Source: Linderina pennispora
Lineage: Eukaryota > Kickxellomycota > Kickxellomycetes > Kickxellales > Kickxellaceae
NCBI RefSeq assembly: GCF_002104995.1
Contig: NW_024468254.1
Location: 186,001 to 250,000 of the forward strand
Reading direction: 5' to 3'
DNA: 64,000 nucleotides
Below the pieces are notes generated by a model. The model had not been told where the DNA came from. It ran no database searches and saw only the letters and a list, made by a program, of their open reading frames with translations. The stretch's first letter is position 1; each line of letters starts with the position of its first letter. Shown piece after piece: positions 49,715-61,033 of this stretch. Position numbers and translations under genes: made by a program.

Positions 49715-51516
49715 TATTAGCACTGGTTGGATTCGTGGAGGAGAGATGTTTCAGGCCATTGGCCCGCCAGCGCATTTTCCTTTAACCCGAAGGAAGGACT
49801 GTGAAGGCGTCCCCGAAGTGCTCCGTCTGGGGGAATATGGATAGATCAACTGCGACAAGGGAAATAGTACATTTAAACCACGGCTGTTGACGCTATTGCG
49901 CAGTGACATCGCACATTGCACATGGTGTGCAGCAATAGGCGGGGGATGCAGGTGTCGCTTGATGGGCATTATCCGCAGCGTGCTATCAGCCGAGATCTCG
50001 CAATTGTGCTGACTGGTGCTCATCCAGGGACTCCATCACCTGCCCTCCCAGTCACTCACTGATAGACACTTTTGGAGGAAATGAGGCGACAGCGACTGGG
50101 TGGGCGCATCCCGCCTTTGCAAAACCACCCGACTCGGATCTTCTCGCAACAAGTAGAAAACATCAACAGCCTGCAGAGGCTATTTTCTGTTTCCAACTCA
50201 GTGACAGAGGAGCGCCCTCTACATGCAGTGCCAGCGCGGCGGATCGATTGCTGGGCATTTTCGGCCAATACCAGCGCTATCCTGCCGGTGCTGACATCGC
50301 TCCCTCGGTGGAGCTCTCCATCCAGAAACATCGTATCCCCAACGGCACCAGACCGTGGATGTTCCTGGACCCGAGGAGACCGCAGAGAGTGGTGCAGTGA
50401 AATTGCCGGGCTGGCAGGAAATGCGCGGGTGTTGCTCAAAGACGGGCTGCTGTCCCTAGTGTGCTTCCTGGGTTCGTGAGCAGACCAACAATGGTGTGTG
50501 ATCCTCCTTCCCCCATCTGGCGGTCACCGCACGTAAGCCGAATGGGCCGCCTGAGCTCCAAGCAGCACAACCTGGTCCTGCTGCTTCTCTCCTTTCTACT
50601 CCTCGCACCCCCATTCTGTTTCTCTCTACGCCCTTCTGTGTTTGTTAGTCCTTCTTGCCTTTTGCCAGTGCTGGCAACTATTCACTTTATTTTTTCACTC
50701 TTGGCCCCACAAAAGGTAATGTACATTTTGTCTCAACCAGCGCAGATTGCCTGGTGGGCTCTCCCAAGGGATCCTCAGGCAGACATGTGCGCCTGCGTCC
50801 GTATGTGCTGGGCCCGGTCCTGGAGAGATGTGTGTGGCAAGAGCGTAGCTTAGGGTAGCGGGCATATCTAAAACAAGCAGGACCCAAGCCTCGCCTTGGG
50901 CGACAATCAGCCGCACTGGCTCCGCGCAGGGCTCCCTCTGCTGGAGCCGAGATTTTTATCAGCGCGCCTCGGCGGATGCGCCTGGGGCATGGCGGGAGGA
51001 GCATGGCCGGTTGCACCAGAGCTTATTTAGTTCCATTCGCTTTGTTCGCTGAATGCGCGCTGGGCCGCGTCCATCTGCATCGCCTGCCTTGTCCCTGTCT
51101 CTCCACTCCACTCCACTCTTCAGGGCAACCATGCTCCCTCTCCCGCAACACACCAAATCTGCCGAGGATATTTTCGCCTGTGCCTTTCTATCCATTCATT
51201 CCTTCACGCCTTTTCTCTTTCTGGTCTTTTCTCTCCCCCACACCGCTCTCTCTAATACCGGCCATCCGTTTCTATTTTTCAGCTATTCCACCCCTCGCTG
51301 GGCCTTTTTCTTTGTAAACTCTAATTTGCAATTCACTACAGCAACAAACCTTATTTGTCCGCTCCGTAGCCGGTAGCTGGGAGCAAACACACGAGGCAGC
51401 AGAGAGATAACGCAAACCTACTCACTCCCTCGGGCACGCCCTTTTGTAGCTTGTTACGTCACCCATACGCATTTTGCCCCGCTGGATAGACCAGTTCCTT
51501 TGATTTACCACAGATA
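49715..51516. promoter_or_regulatory. Divergent region between the two glycogenins
   Basis: 1.8 kb between start codons that point away from each other. It holds both promoters. The right part is strongly pyrimidine-rich (about 50570-51350). Frames such as 50461-50853 are Leu/Ser-rich by composition and have no family match. Confidence 0.5.
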
Positions 51517-54500
51517 ATGAGCAGCGTCCAAGAGGCTCGCACGGCCGGACGGTTCGCATACGTGACGCTTGTGACCAGCGACGGGTACGTGGATGGAGCG
51601 CTAGTTCTCCTGCATTCGCTGCGGCGCACACTCACGGGCCACAACATTCTGTGCCTGGCCACACCAAGCACTCTCTCTCCACAGTCCCTGCTGCGCCTGC
51701 ACGAGCACTTTGACGGCGTGATCAAGACCGATCTGCAGCTCTCGGACGACCACCGCGGGCTGTCGGTGCTCGGGAGGCCTGATCTGCGCAGCACTCTAAC
51801 CAAGATCCAGCTGTGGGATCCGGCGCTGTTTGGCGCATGGGACGCCCTGTGCTACCTAGATGCCGACACGCTTGTGCGCCAGTCGATCGATGATGTGTTT
51901 GACCGGTTCTACAGTTGGCGGGAATCGATGGCTGACTGGAACGACGGCGGTCTGGTGGCCGCGTCGCCGGACACTGGATGGCCTGACTGCTTCAACTCGG
52001 GTGTTCTGGTGGTCGCACCAGGCTACCAGTGCCACAGGCAGCTTATTCAGCGCGCGGCGACTACAGGCGCCAGCTTTGACGGTAAGATTCCATGCTATTT
52101 TGTTCGTGTTTGTACATCTCCCATGCTCTCCCGAGCCATGTCTGCCGGCCTGCAGCCGTAAATTGCGCCTTGCGGGGAATGCTGGCGCGTGTGTGATTTT
52201 CTACTACTCAATGCCACGTCCACATTGGCAACACAGGACAATCGCGGGCGAGCCACACATCACCGTGCCCTGAGGTGTGTGCTGTCTGTGGATGTGAGTG
52301 ACAACGCACCCTAATCCTCTGCCCCCTCCCCGCTGCAGAGCATGCGGCTGTGCTGCTTCCTGGCCGCTCTCGCCAGCCTGCATACGCAGCACCAGGGCAA
52401 CCTGTTGAGCGAGCAGGCATGTCTTGCGCGCTCTCTGCTGCGCTGGTCCAGCGATCCTCTGTTGGGCGTGGATGACAAAGTGTTCATCGCTTTGAACATC
52501 TCCCGCGGCAAGCGAACAAACATGCAACAGTGGCAATCGCACTGAATTATCCGCTGTTCTCCCCAACTTGCTTTATCTATAGGTGCTGACCAGGGCCTGC
52601 TGAACGAACAGTTTTCAGACTGGTCGGCCTCGGCGCCCTACCGCCGCCTGCCGTTCCTGTACAACGCAACAGCCAATGTCTACTACACTTACGAGCCTGC
52701 GATGCAGCGATTCGGCCATGACGTCCGGGTTGTGCACTTCATTGGCTTGTCGAAGCCGTGGCACTGGAACCGCACGCCTGGCGGCGGCCTGGTTGCCGAT
52801 GCCCAAGTCTCCGAGCGGTGGCGCCAGCTGGTGATGCTGTGGTGGCATATCCACGACGAGCATGTATCTGGATGGCGGTACTGGAAGGGCCCGTTCGACA
52901 AGGATCTGGCCATGGGCAAAGGGTACCACCATATCACTGAGCCGCTCACCCCACCCCCGCAAGCCGACGTCCCTCAGCAGCAGACTGGACATGGTATATC
53001 TGATGTGCCGAGACATCAGCAGCACCAGCCTGGTAACGATGACAGGGCACATGCCGAGCCTGAGCACCAGCCCACCGACGAAGTGCCAGACTGGGACAAG
53101 GACTGGTCATGGGCGAATGACCGTGTGCATCCCTTTGACTATGCGTATCTTGCCGGTCATATCGACACACCCGCCCAAGCTAGCGATGGCTTCCAGCAGG
53201 AACCACAGAAAGAGCAGCACCACAGCCATGAGCAGCATCCCAGCCATGAGCAGCAAGTGCAGCACGACCAGCCGCAGCAACACCCCACGTCCTCCGATGA
53301 CCAGAGTCACGGCAAATTGCCACAGCCTGAGCAGCAAGCATACAGACAGATCTCTGAGTTATTTGTTCGCAGCTCTAGTGATGATAGCAGCCAGCAGCAT
53401 GGCGTAGTTGCTGACACATACCAGCAGCATTACGAGCAGCCCAAGCCCCAGGGTGCGCCAGAGTGGATGAGCTCACAGCGCCCATGGGAGGACGTCGCGC
53501 GCGAGGGGTGGATGCACCACGACGAGTATCAGCCGCACTCATACGACCAGTCATTTGTCGAGCGCCATATTGACCAGCACCAGCAGCCGATTAGCAGCGG
53601 CTATGTGTTCCCCCTTCAGGAACTGGGCCATCAGCACCAGGAGCAAGAGTTTGTGCCAAGGTCGCTCCTACCCCACCAGAACCTGTATGAAGCGTCGCAG
53701 GTTGTGATGGAGCCTCAGTACCGTCCTCGACAGCAAGAATACCACCATCAGCAGAAACAACTGCAGAACCACTACCATCATCAGCACCATCGCTCGGAGT
53801 ACTACCAGCAGCCACGGCACCACGAGCATCGCCAAGAATACCAGGGGCACCAGCAGCAATGGCCAAGTGGTGAGCAGTACACCGAGCCACATCAGCGCTC
53901 GCACAGCATGCACAATATTGGCCACCACCATCACCAATACCAAGGGGGTCATGAAGGCTACAACGGCGAGCAACAGTGGTACCATGACTCAGGCAGCAGC
54001 AATGCTGGGCCACAGTATGGCCAGGGTGGCCAGCACCAGCGCAGCCCGAGCCAAACTCAGAGCATAGACCACAGCAGCCGCAGCGGTGATTCTCCGCTCT
54101 ACTACCCGCAACCCAAGACACCCATCATCGTCAACCCGGTCGCGATCTGGGAGTCAAGTGAGGAACAAGCACGGCGCCGTGCATGGGCTCAGCGGGTGCG
54201 TGCACCAATGGAGACTCCACATGCCACCACCGATCCAATCCTGGGTCACTCCCAGCCTGGAGCTGCTGTGGCTGCTGCAGCATGGGGAGGTGCTCCACCA
54301 GCAGCCGAGTACGCGGTTCCACATGTCATGGATCAGATCGATAGCAGCCAGCTGCCGGCTGAGACGCCGTGGAAGATCAGCCATGTGCGCCAGCGCAACC
54401 GCTCCGAGGATGGTGGTATCCCGCAGGCGCCCGGCGGTATGCAGTTCAAGGAGGGTGTGGCCACTGAGTCCAATGCGCGCGATGCTGCAGGCCAGTTCCT

Positions 54501-57276
54501 GCAGCGCTGGCACGAGGCAGTGGTTGCTCGCAAGCTCCACTCGCAGATCGACGGCATTGATGTCGAGCGCCTTGAGCACGGTGTGCCCAGGTTTGAGCGC
54601 GGCACAGACGCAATCAGACTCGAGACCACCGTGTCGTGTGAGGCTGAAGACTCGAAAGGTGAGCGCACTGTCTACCGGTTTACCCTGAGCTCAACGCTTG
54701 ATATTGGCGGGGCCGCACAGCAACAGCAGCAACAGCAGCAGATGCCACAGATGCCCACCCAGCCGGGCCCAGCTACGCCGGCTGGCGGTCCCGGTGGCTC
54801 GCAGTTTGTCATGCCAGCGGAGCATGGTACTGGTGTAGGTACCACTCAGCAAGACATTCAGCATGATGTGCATGCGTATTGCAACCCCAACACGACAAAT
54901 GGCACGGTTCTTGCCGATAGCGAGGATGCCAATGTCACTATTTTGAGACAGCCGGTGAACTACGAAGAGCCGACTATCTCCCGTCGCTCAAGCTTCGTGC
55001 AACAGCAGCCCGGCAGCCTGCGCGGGATTCCGCAAATGGTCAACCGGACAGCCAGCATGGACCATATCGACCAGTTTGCCGAAGCTGATGCCCGCTACTG
55101 GAAGCTGCACCGCCAGCTCATTGACATCGAGATGAACCAGCGCCGGCAGGACGAGGTTGCACATATTGGCGAAGTCCAGCAGGACCGTCGGGCAAGCGAG
55201 GGCTGGGATGAGGTGCAGTCAGAAAAGATCGATTTGAGGTCCCCGCCCACGCCGACTATCAGGCTCAAGTCTACGGCAGGGTCAACTGGGTTTGGAAGCT
55301 ATCGTCGCCCTTCAGCATTTAGCATCGCTGACCCAGCTACGTTCCAGCAGCAACAGCCTGAGGAGGAAATGCTGCCTGTTCCAGCTAGCCGTCCCCAGGG
55401 TCGCCGCCTGTCTGCCGAGACCACTACTCGGCCGAGCTACACCACCCTGTCACCGAATGCCCCAGTGCCCATGTCGCTTGAGACTTCAGTTGGCGAGAGC
55501 CCAACCAAGCATGGAAAGCGGGGCGACACCGGCCTGACGCTAAAGCGCCGGAGCAAGAGCAGCCCGCGTCTGGCAATGGAGAATGCGCGGTACCACGCAC
55601 CCACATCACCACTGGCACCTGCAGGCAACACTACTGGTAGCCTGCTGATTGGGCATAGTAGCAGCGGCGGCAGCGGTGAGGGATTACAAAAGCCCTCACC
55701 TTCCGACGATTCGGCCAAGGCTTCTGGCACTGGATCGCGGTCGTCGCGCGTGCCGTCACGCAGCCGGTCGTTCAGCGCTCTGCGCAAGATTGCAACTCAC
55801 AACAGTGCCCAGGCTGCAACCGTTGTGTCGCCCGTCCCCCGCGCTGACCCTCGTAAGCTGAAAAAACCAGCCAAACCAGTGTTCCTTACGTCATCATCGT
55901 CTGAAGACGAGGATGACGACAAGGGTGGCGATGAGGACAGCACTGCGCGCTACTTCAAGTCTGCTATTGGACGTGTCCCAACACCGTACCCGCGTGGCCT
56001 TCTTGGCAAAGTCAATGCTAACGACGAAAACAAGGGCAAAGTCGAGTCGTCAGAGAAGTCAGCAGAAAAGCCGGTGAAAAAGGAAGGCGTGTCGGCTGAG
56101 AGCATGACACTGCCGCTGGCAGCGGGTGGATCGGACGGCGGCGATAGTAAATTTGGCCATACCCGCTCGTCGGGATTGGGCGAGACACCTGGGAAGCAAA
56201 AGATGCGACCGCGTATCAACTGGGGCGATGAGGATGACGAGCCATTCCCGAACGATGATGACCAGTCACTTGACGCCCAGTGGCTGCGGATCATAAAGGG
56301 AGGGCCACCAACGCGGGCATCAGTCCGCCCGGCAGGCTCGAGCGGAAGCAACACACCACAGGCACCAAAGGCCAACAAGCATGCTGAAGTGGATGTCCAG
56401 TCGGAGGTCAACACCGAAGTCTCTGTCGTCGTTGTCGAGGACAGTGCACCCGAAACGCCGGCTGCGACCAAGGCTGAAGACGAGGCTGAGGAGATCAAGG
56501 TGGAAGGGGCAATGCCGGTGACAGATGCTGCAATGGCCTGCAATGAAGAGGATAATGCTGATGAAGCTGACGAAGAGGAACTGGCGCCTGAGGTTAATAC
56601 AGAAGAAGCTGCCTCTGCCAGTGAACCTGAAGAGCCTGGCCTCCCCGAGACCACCGACGGCGTGCCCATCTCGATCCCCGCCATTACTCCTCCTGAGCAG
56701 CAACCACCCCGTCTGCGCAAGCGCAGCTCTCTGAGTTTCCCCAACCTGATGGACCGCGAGTTCGAGACAATCAATGACTCTGAAGCCGACACCAGCGACA
56801 TGGAGATCCAGCAGCGGTTCTGGTCGCGCGCGATGAAGCCGAGCAAGTCGGGGTCGTCGACTCCACACGCGCCAGCACGCCGCAAGTCTGTTGTCGAGAT
56901 GTCGCATGACATTTCATCCGAGGACCTTGCTGCCTGGATGCACTGGCGTGACAGCACCAGTCCTGTCAGGAAGCCGAATCGTGAGATGGTTGCGGCAGAC
57001 AATGTGGATAGGGCACAGCAGCTTATTACACCTCCAGTGTCCAAGGGAAGCAATATTGACGCTGCTGAGATCTTGGTGGATCGTGAAGAAGATACGGCAA
57101 CAGTTTCTGGTAGATGCCTCGACGCGCTAACCCCGCACGATGAGCTGCAGCTGTCTATGGGCAGGGCATACCCCAAGGACGTTTCTGCAGTCAGCTTGCA
57201 GCCTGAGGTGCCTGATACCGAAGTGCCCACTGCTGCCGATAAGGTGACAGTGCTGGTGGATCCGAGTACTAAGTGA
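51517..57276 (+). CDS. Giant glycogenin with long disordered C-terminus
   Basis: Exons 51517-52081 and 52583-57276 give 1752 aa, several times the length of ordinary glycogenins. The GT8 domain fills about 1-290: FAYVTLVTSDGYVDGALVLL, DAD at 115-117 (YLDADTLVRQ), GWPDCFNSGVLVV, ADQGLLNEQF and VVHFIGLSKPWHW. Tyr223 in YYTYEPAM aligns with the self-glucosylated Tyr. Then comes a His/Gln/Tyr-rich region (about 53180-54080 nt), a compact folded-looking part (QFLQRWHEAVVARKLHSQID to TVYRFTLSSTLDIG, 54490-54710), a poly-Gln run, and a Ser/Pro/acidic tail with INWGDEDDEPFPNDDDQSLD. It should prime glycogen. The extension may tether glycogen or partners, which is inference. Confidence 0.88.
52082..52582 (+). 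other. Intron (501 bp) of giant glycogenin
   Basis: GTAAGA donor directly after ..AGCTTTGACG and CTATAG acceptor. Splicing restores SFDG|ADQGLLN in phase 1. Confidence 0.88.
54717..54741 (+). repeat. CAG/CAA repeat encoding poly-Gln
   Basis: A run of CAG and CAA codons giving about 9 consecutive Gln within the giant glycogenin. Mixed codons suggest the run is not purely a slippage product. Confidence 0.7.
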
Positions 57277-57491
57277 GCGAGCACCAGTGGTGCCTGAACG
57301 ACATGAATTCTACAAGATTGTCTATTCCCTTTTTGATGCCTCTACTTTTCAATTGAAACGCAAGAATGTAACGAATTGCAAGTTTGCAGATGATCCATAG
57401 TTGTACCAGCGTGCTGATACAGAATGGGGCCCGCATGACTGGCAAATGGCCCAGTCAGTGCGCCAACTATATTAGAATTCAGCCTCGGGAT

Positions 57492-58569
57492 ATGTCGCTA
57501 ATAGTAAGTATAACGGCAATGCTGCATTGCATACAGGTCCATCACCCAAAGTACTAATTGTATCATACCGGGCGGGATTGCAACGTAGAAAACAGGCAGC
57601 TTGAATGGCCATCAGGCACAGATCACGTCGCTTGCATCTGGTACGCTTCAAGGAACTGACGCTCTGTTCTCAGGATCTGAAGACAGAACCTGCCGCGTCT
57701 GGGACCAACGGACCAGCCGCGCCGTCAAAGGCATCCGCGGATTCGCAACTGAAATCTCAGCTGTGCAGTTTATCGGCGAGCACGGCCTAGTTGTGTCTAG
57801 TGGCAGCGACTTGTTTGTATACGACAGCCGCGCCCTGGGTGTGGTTGGGCAAGCAGCAAAGTTTGTAGCACACGTTGACATTGGGCAGGTCGAGGCGATT
57901 GATACACGTGGGGACTTTGTGGCATTCGTCGACGAAGACGGGCATTTGGGCGTTGTTGACTGCGACGAAGGAACTGTCGCCAGGTTCACAGGCGGGCATG
58001 CGGCGATGGCATCGTGCGTTGCATTCCACCCAGACGATCTGAAAGTCGCGTCTGGCGGGTTCGACAAGCAGGTTCTTGTGTGGGATATGGCCAGCGAGGG
58101 GATTGCACAGAGACTGTCGACGGTCCTGGAAAACGGCAGCTCAGGAAAGTCGATCAACCCGCCATTCGTTTACGCCTTGCTGTTTGCGCCGTTCGAGGGT
58201 AGTCCAATTGTCTCTGGTCATGCGGATGGCCGCATCATGTGCTTTGATCAGGCTGCGGGTCGCTCGGTATGCTGGCTCGACTGCCATGGATACTCGATCT
58301 CCGACATGCAGTTTGTGCCATCGAATCCCGACCGGCTGGTGACGGCCGGGCTGGACTGCATGCTGAAGGTGTGGGACGCCGATGAGATTGTAGAACCGAA
58401 CGTCGTGGATGCTGGAGACCAGATGCAGGTGGTCTTGGATGAGGACCCACCGCTGGTAGCTGCTGCTGGTCTGGTGTCGAAGCCTGACACGCTGGCCATT
58501 GCCCACGAGTCGTCGGACATCTATGTTGGACAGGATGCAAAAATTGGCATATACACATTTGCTGAATAG
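57492..58569 (+). CDS. WDR53-like WD40 protein with 12-bp first exon
   Basis: Join 57492-57503 and 57589-58569, 330 aa. The first exon encodes only MSLI. The intron (85 bp) has GTAAGT, branch TACTAAT and acceptor ACGTAG. Without it the WD40 frame would lack an ATG before GHQAQITSLASG. Repeats include LFSGSEDRTCRVWDQRTS, VASGGFDKQVLVWDMAS, IVSGHADGRIMCFDQAAG and LVTAGLDCMLKVWDADEI. The order and the ending GIYTFAE fit WDR53 proteins, substrate receptors or adaptors of unclear role. It is convergent with SDHB. Confidence 0.8.
57504..57588 (+). other. Intron (85 bp) of the WDR53-like gene
   Basis: GTAAGT donor, TACTAAT branch point about 36 nt before the 3' end, GTAG acceptor. Phase 0. Confidence 0.75.
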
Positions 58570-58695
58570 ACTCCATGTAGAAACAAGAGATGTGTGTATT
58601 CAGTAACTGGGCACTCAGGACAAAATGCAGGGTGTTTGTTGCTGAAAGTGTCCGGAGAAGACAGCGGCTGGTGGCATGCAGAACCGGTATGCTTC

Positions 58696-59696
58696 TTAGT
58701 TCTTGGCCAGCAGCTTCTTGATCTCGGCAATGGCCTTGCCCGGGTTCAGGTGCTTGGGGCAGGTCCGTGTGCAGTTCATGATAGTGTGGCAGCGATAGAC
58801 GCTGAAGGTGTTCTCCATCTTGGACAGGCGCTCAGGCAGGCTCTGGTCGCGCGAGTCAGCCATCCAGCGGTACGCCTGCAACAGAACCGACGGGCCCAGG
58901 TACACATCCTGGTTCCACCAGTACGACGGGCACGAGGTGGAGCAGCAGGCGCACAGAATGCACTCGTACAGACCGTCGAGCTTCTTGCGCTCCTCTGGCG
59001 ACTGCAGAATCTCCTTGTTCTCGGGCACCTCGGTGCGCTGCAGCCACGGCTGGATCGATGCATACTGCTTGTAGAAGTAGGTCATGTCAGGCACCAGGTC
59101 CTTGACCACAAACATATGCGGCAGCGGGTAGATCATCATATCCTTCGACGGCTCGTCCTTCGGGATGTGCGTGATGCATGCCAGCGTGTTGCGCCCGTCA
59201 ATGTTCATCGCGCACGACCCGCAAATACCCTCACGGCACGACCGCCTGAATGTCAGGGTCGGGTCGACCTCGTTCTTGATCTTAATCAGCGCGTCCAGCA
59301 CCATGGGTCCACACTGGCTCAGGTTCAGCTCGTACTCCTGCATGCGAGGCTGCTCGGCAGGCGTGTCCGGGTTCCACCGGTAGATCTTGAACTTCTTGAG
59401 GTTGTCGGGCTTCTGCGCCGCCATGCGCGAAGCTGCTGTCGTGGTGATACCGCGCAGGGCAAGGCCCTTCATCTACAGAGGGAGACGGCTATTAGCTTCA
59501 CTATCTTTGCAGGAATATTGGCTTGCGTGCGCACATCTCGCTTGGCAATTACGGCGAATTCGCCATTTGGGATTTGGGCAGCAAGAAACAAGCACCCGAG
59601 GAGACAGGCTTTCTGTTGGCTGAAAAAGCGCTCCGACGAGTCGACGCTTACCGAGGGCGAGTTCCAGGCGGAGCGCAGAGTCAGGTTGAGAGCCAT
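58696..59696 (-). CDS. SDHB: Succinate dehydrogenase iron-sulfur subunit
   Basis: Exons 59696-59652 and 59472-58696 give 273 aa. The 179-bp intron (GTAAGC...CTGTAG, GCTAAT branch) follows [15 protein letters not shown]. The first 30 residues form a basic, Ser/Ala-rich mitochondrial import signal. The 2Fe-2S site is [10 protein letters not shown] with Cys94, 99, 102 and 114. The 4Fe-4S site is [16 protein letters not shown] (186-201). The 3Fe-4S site uses Cys243, Cys249 and Cys253 ([19 protein letters not shown]). It carries electrons from SDHA to ubiquinone in complex II of the inner mitochondrial membrane. All cluster ligands are present. Confidence 0.95.
59473..59651 (-). other. Intron (179 bp) of SDHB
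   Basis: GTAAGC donor and CTGTAG acceptor, phase 0, between SPS and MKGLALRG. It separates the targeting leader from the rest. Confidence 0.88.
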
Positions 59697-61033
59697 GGCT
59701 GATTTGAAAGAGGCGGCCAATGTGAATAAAAAAGCGTGTTGAATAAAAGTGTAAATTAGAGCAAACACAGGAGAAAAGCAAAGTGGCAAGGCCAGTGATA
59801 AGCGTTCACAAAAGATAAGATCGGAAACATTCGGCTAAGGGGCCCGGGCCCATTTTTTGCCTGTCACAAAAACCTCCGACAGTATAGATCGCCCGTGTGG
59901 GTGCTCTTCCGAATACGCATGACGAAACCCGGCTGGCAAAACAAAAATAAAAGCAGCCCGTCTCGTCACGCTTGCCTTCGCCGGTCAGTCTGTGCCAGCC
60001 ATCTGCCGTCTACACGTAACTGCACCCGAGGCTATATATTGCTCAGTGACTGTGAGAAAAAGAAGCTGCACCCCGGCCGGAATATGCTCTTCCTGCGAAA
60101 AAAAAAAAAAAAAAAAACTGGCTGGAATACCATGCTGAACTGGTTCGGCCTATCGGAGAGTTTTGATATGCACGGTCCTGCGGCTCATCACCGCGGGTCG
60201 GCTCCGGCTCGGCTCGAATGGAGCCCTGGCACGGATCCATCGGCCAAAGATCTTTTGTGCATCTGGATCTGAACCTGCACCTGCACGTACCAGGGTGATC
60301 TGCCGAGACCCGAACCTGTGCGGACATTCCGCAAAGAACAATTGGGTTTGCTTTGGCCCTGAGCTATGCAGACCCATGTATGCCTGCCATCGATGCGTTT
60401 TTCTGAGGGATGCCCGTGCACCTGAAACCCGCAGCACATTGATCACCCAAGACGCGCTGCACCTTGCCAGCCTGACGCACGTCAGCATCACCACCATGAC
60501 TGCTGCAAACAAGCCAATATGTAGCGTGACAGACAACCGCCCCTTTTCATGCTAATTACTGAGTCTGTCACCCTGCCGGATTTTTTTTTTCACGATCCTC
60601 GTGCCCTCGCTAGTGCCGGTGAGAGGTAAGGCAGCACGTTTGGCAGATTCTTGGCGATATGGATGCTATGCTTGACACACTTGGGCACACCATCTCTCAC
60701 CCCCAACCCTAGAACTGCGCCCGCTTGTAAGACACTCTGGTGCGTTGTGGTTTCCGGGATGGGCTGCACAGGAGATAATAAAAGTTCATGGTTCTATTTA
60801 TTAGCTGGCCACATGCTCCAGGGAGAAGAGGGGGTGCTATCAGCCCAATGCCAGCGCTGTCTGAGCACAGGTGCGGAGTGCGATCCCAACCACCTGTCGA
60901 GCCAGCAGCCTTCCGCAGGCAGAGGAGGGGGCGGCAATATAAAAGCCAGTGCCCCTGCCTGATACGCACTACAAAAAGCCCAGTAGCTCAAACGACAAAT
61001 TCTCAAACACAGCATTTCCTCTGCTATTTAACC
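59697..61033. promoter_or_regulatory. Divergent region, SDHB / dioxygenase-like gene
   Basis: About 1.3 kb between start codons. It contains a run of 20 A (60098-60117), a T run near 60580, and a 12-bp palindrome GGGCCCGGGCCC near 59842. Only compositional frames occur. The right end carries the TATA box of the dioxygenase-like gene. Confidence 0.5.
60937..60946 (+). promoter_or_regulatory. TATA box of the dioxygenase-like gene
   Basis: AATATAAAAG about 90 bp upstream of the ATG at 61034. Good match and spacing. Confidence 0.55.

Noticed and set aside
55950-57284. 444-codon minus-strand frame opposite the giant glycogenin tail
   Set aside because: Ser-rich complement of an acidic/Ser-rich coding region. 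No recognisable domain.
60098-60117. Run of 20 A considered as a retroposed poly(A) tail
   Set aside because: No coding remnant upstream and no target-site duplication seen. A simple homopolymer is enough.
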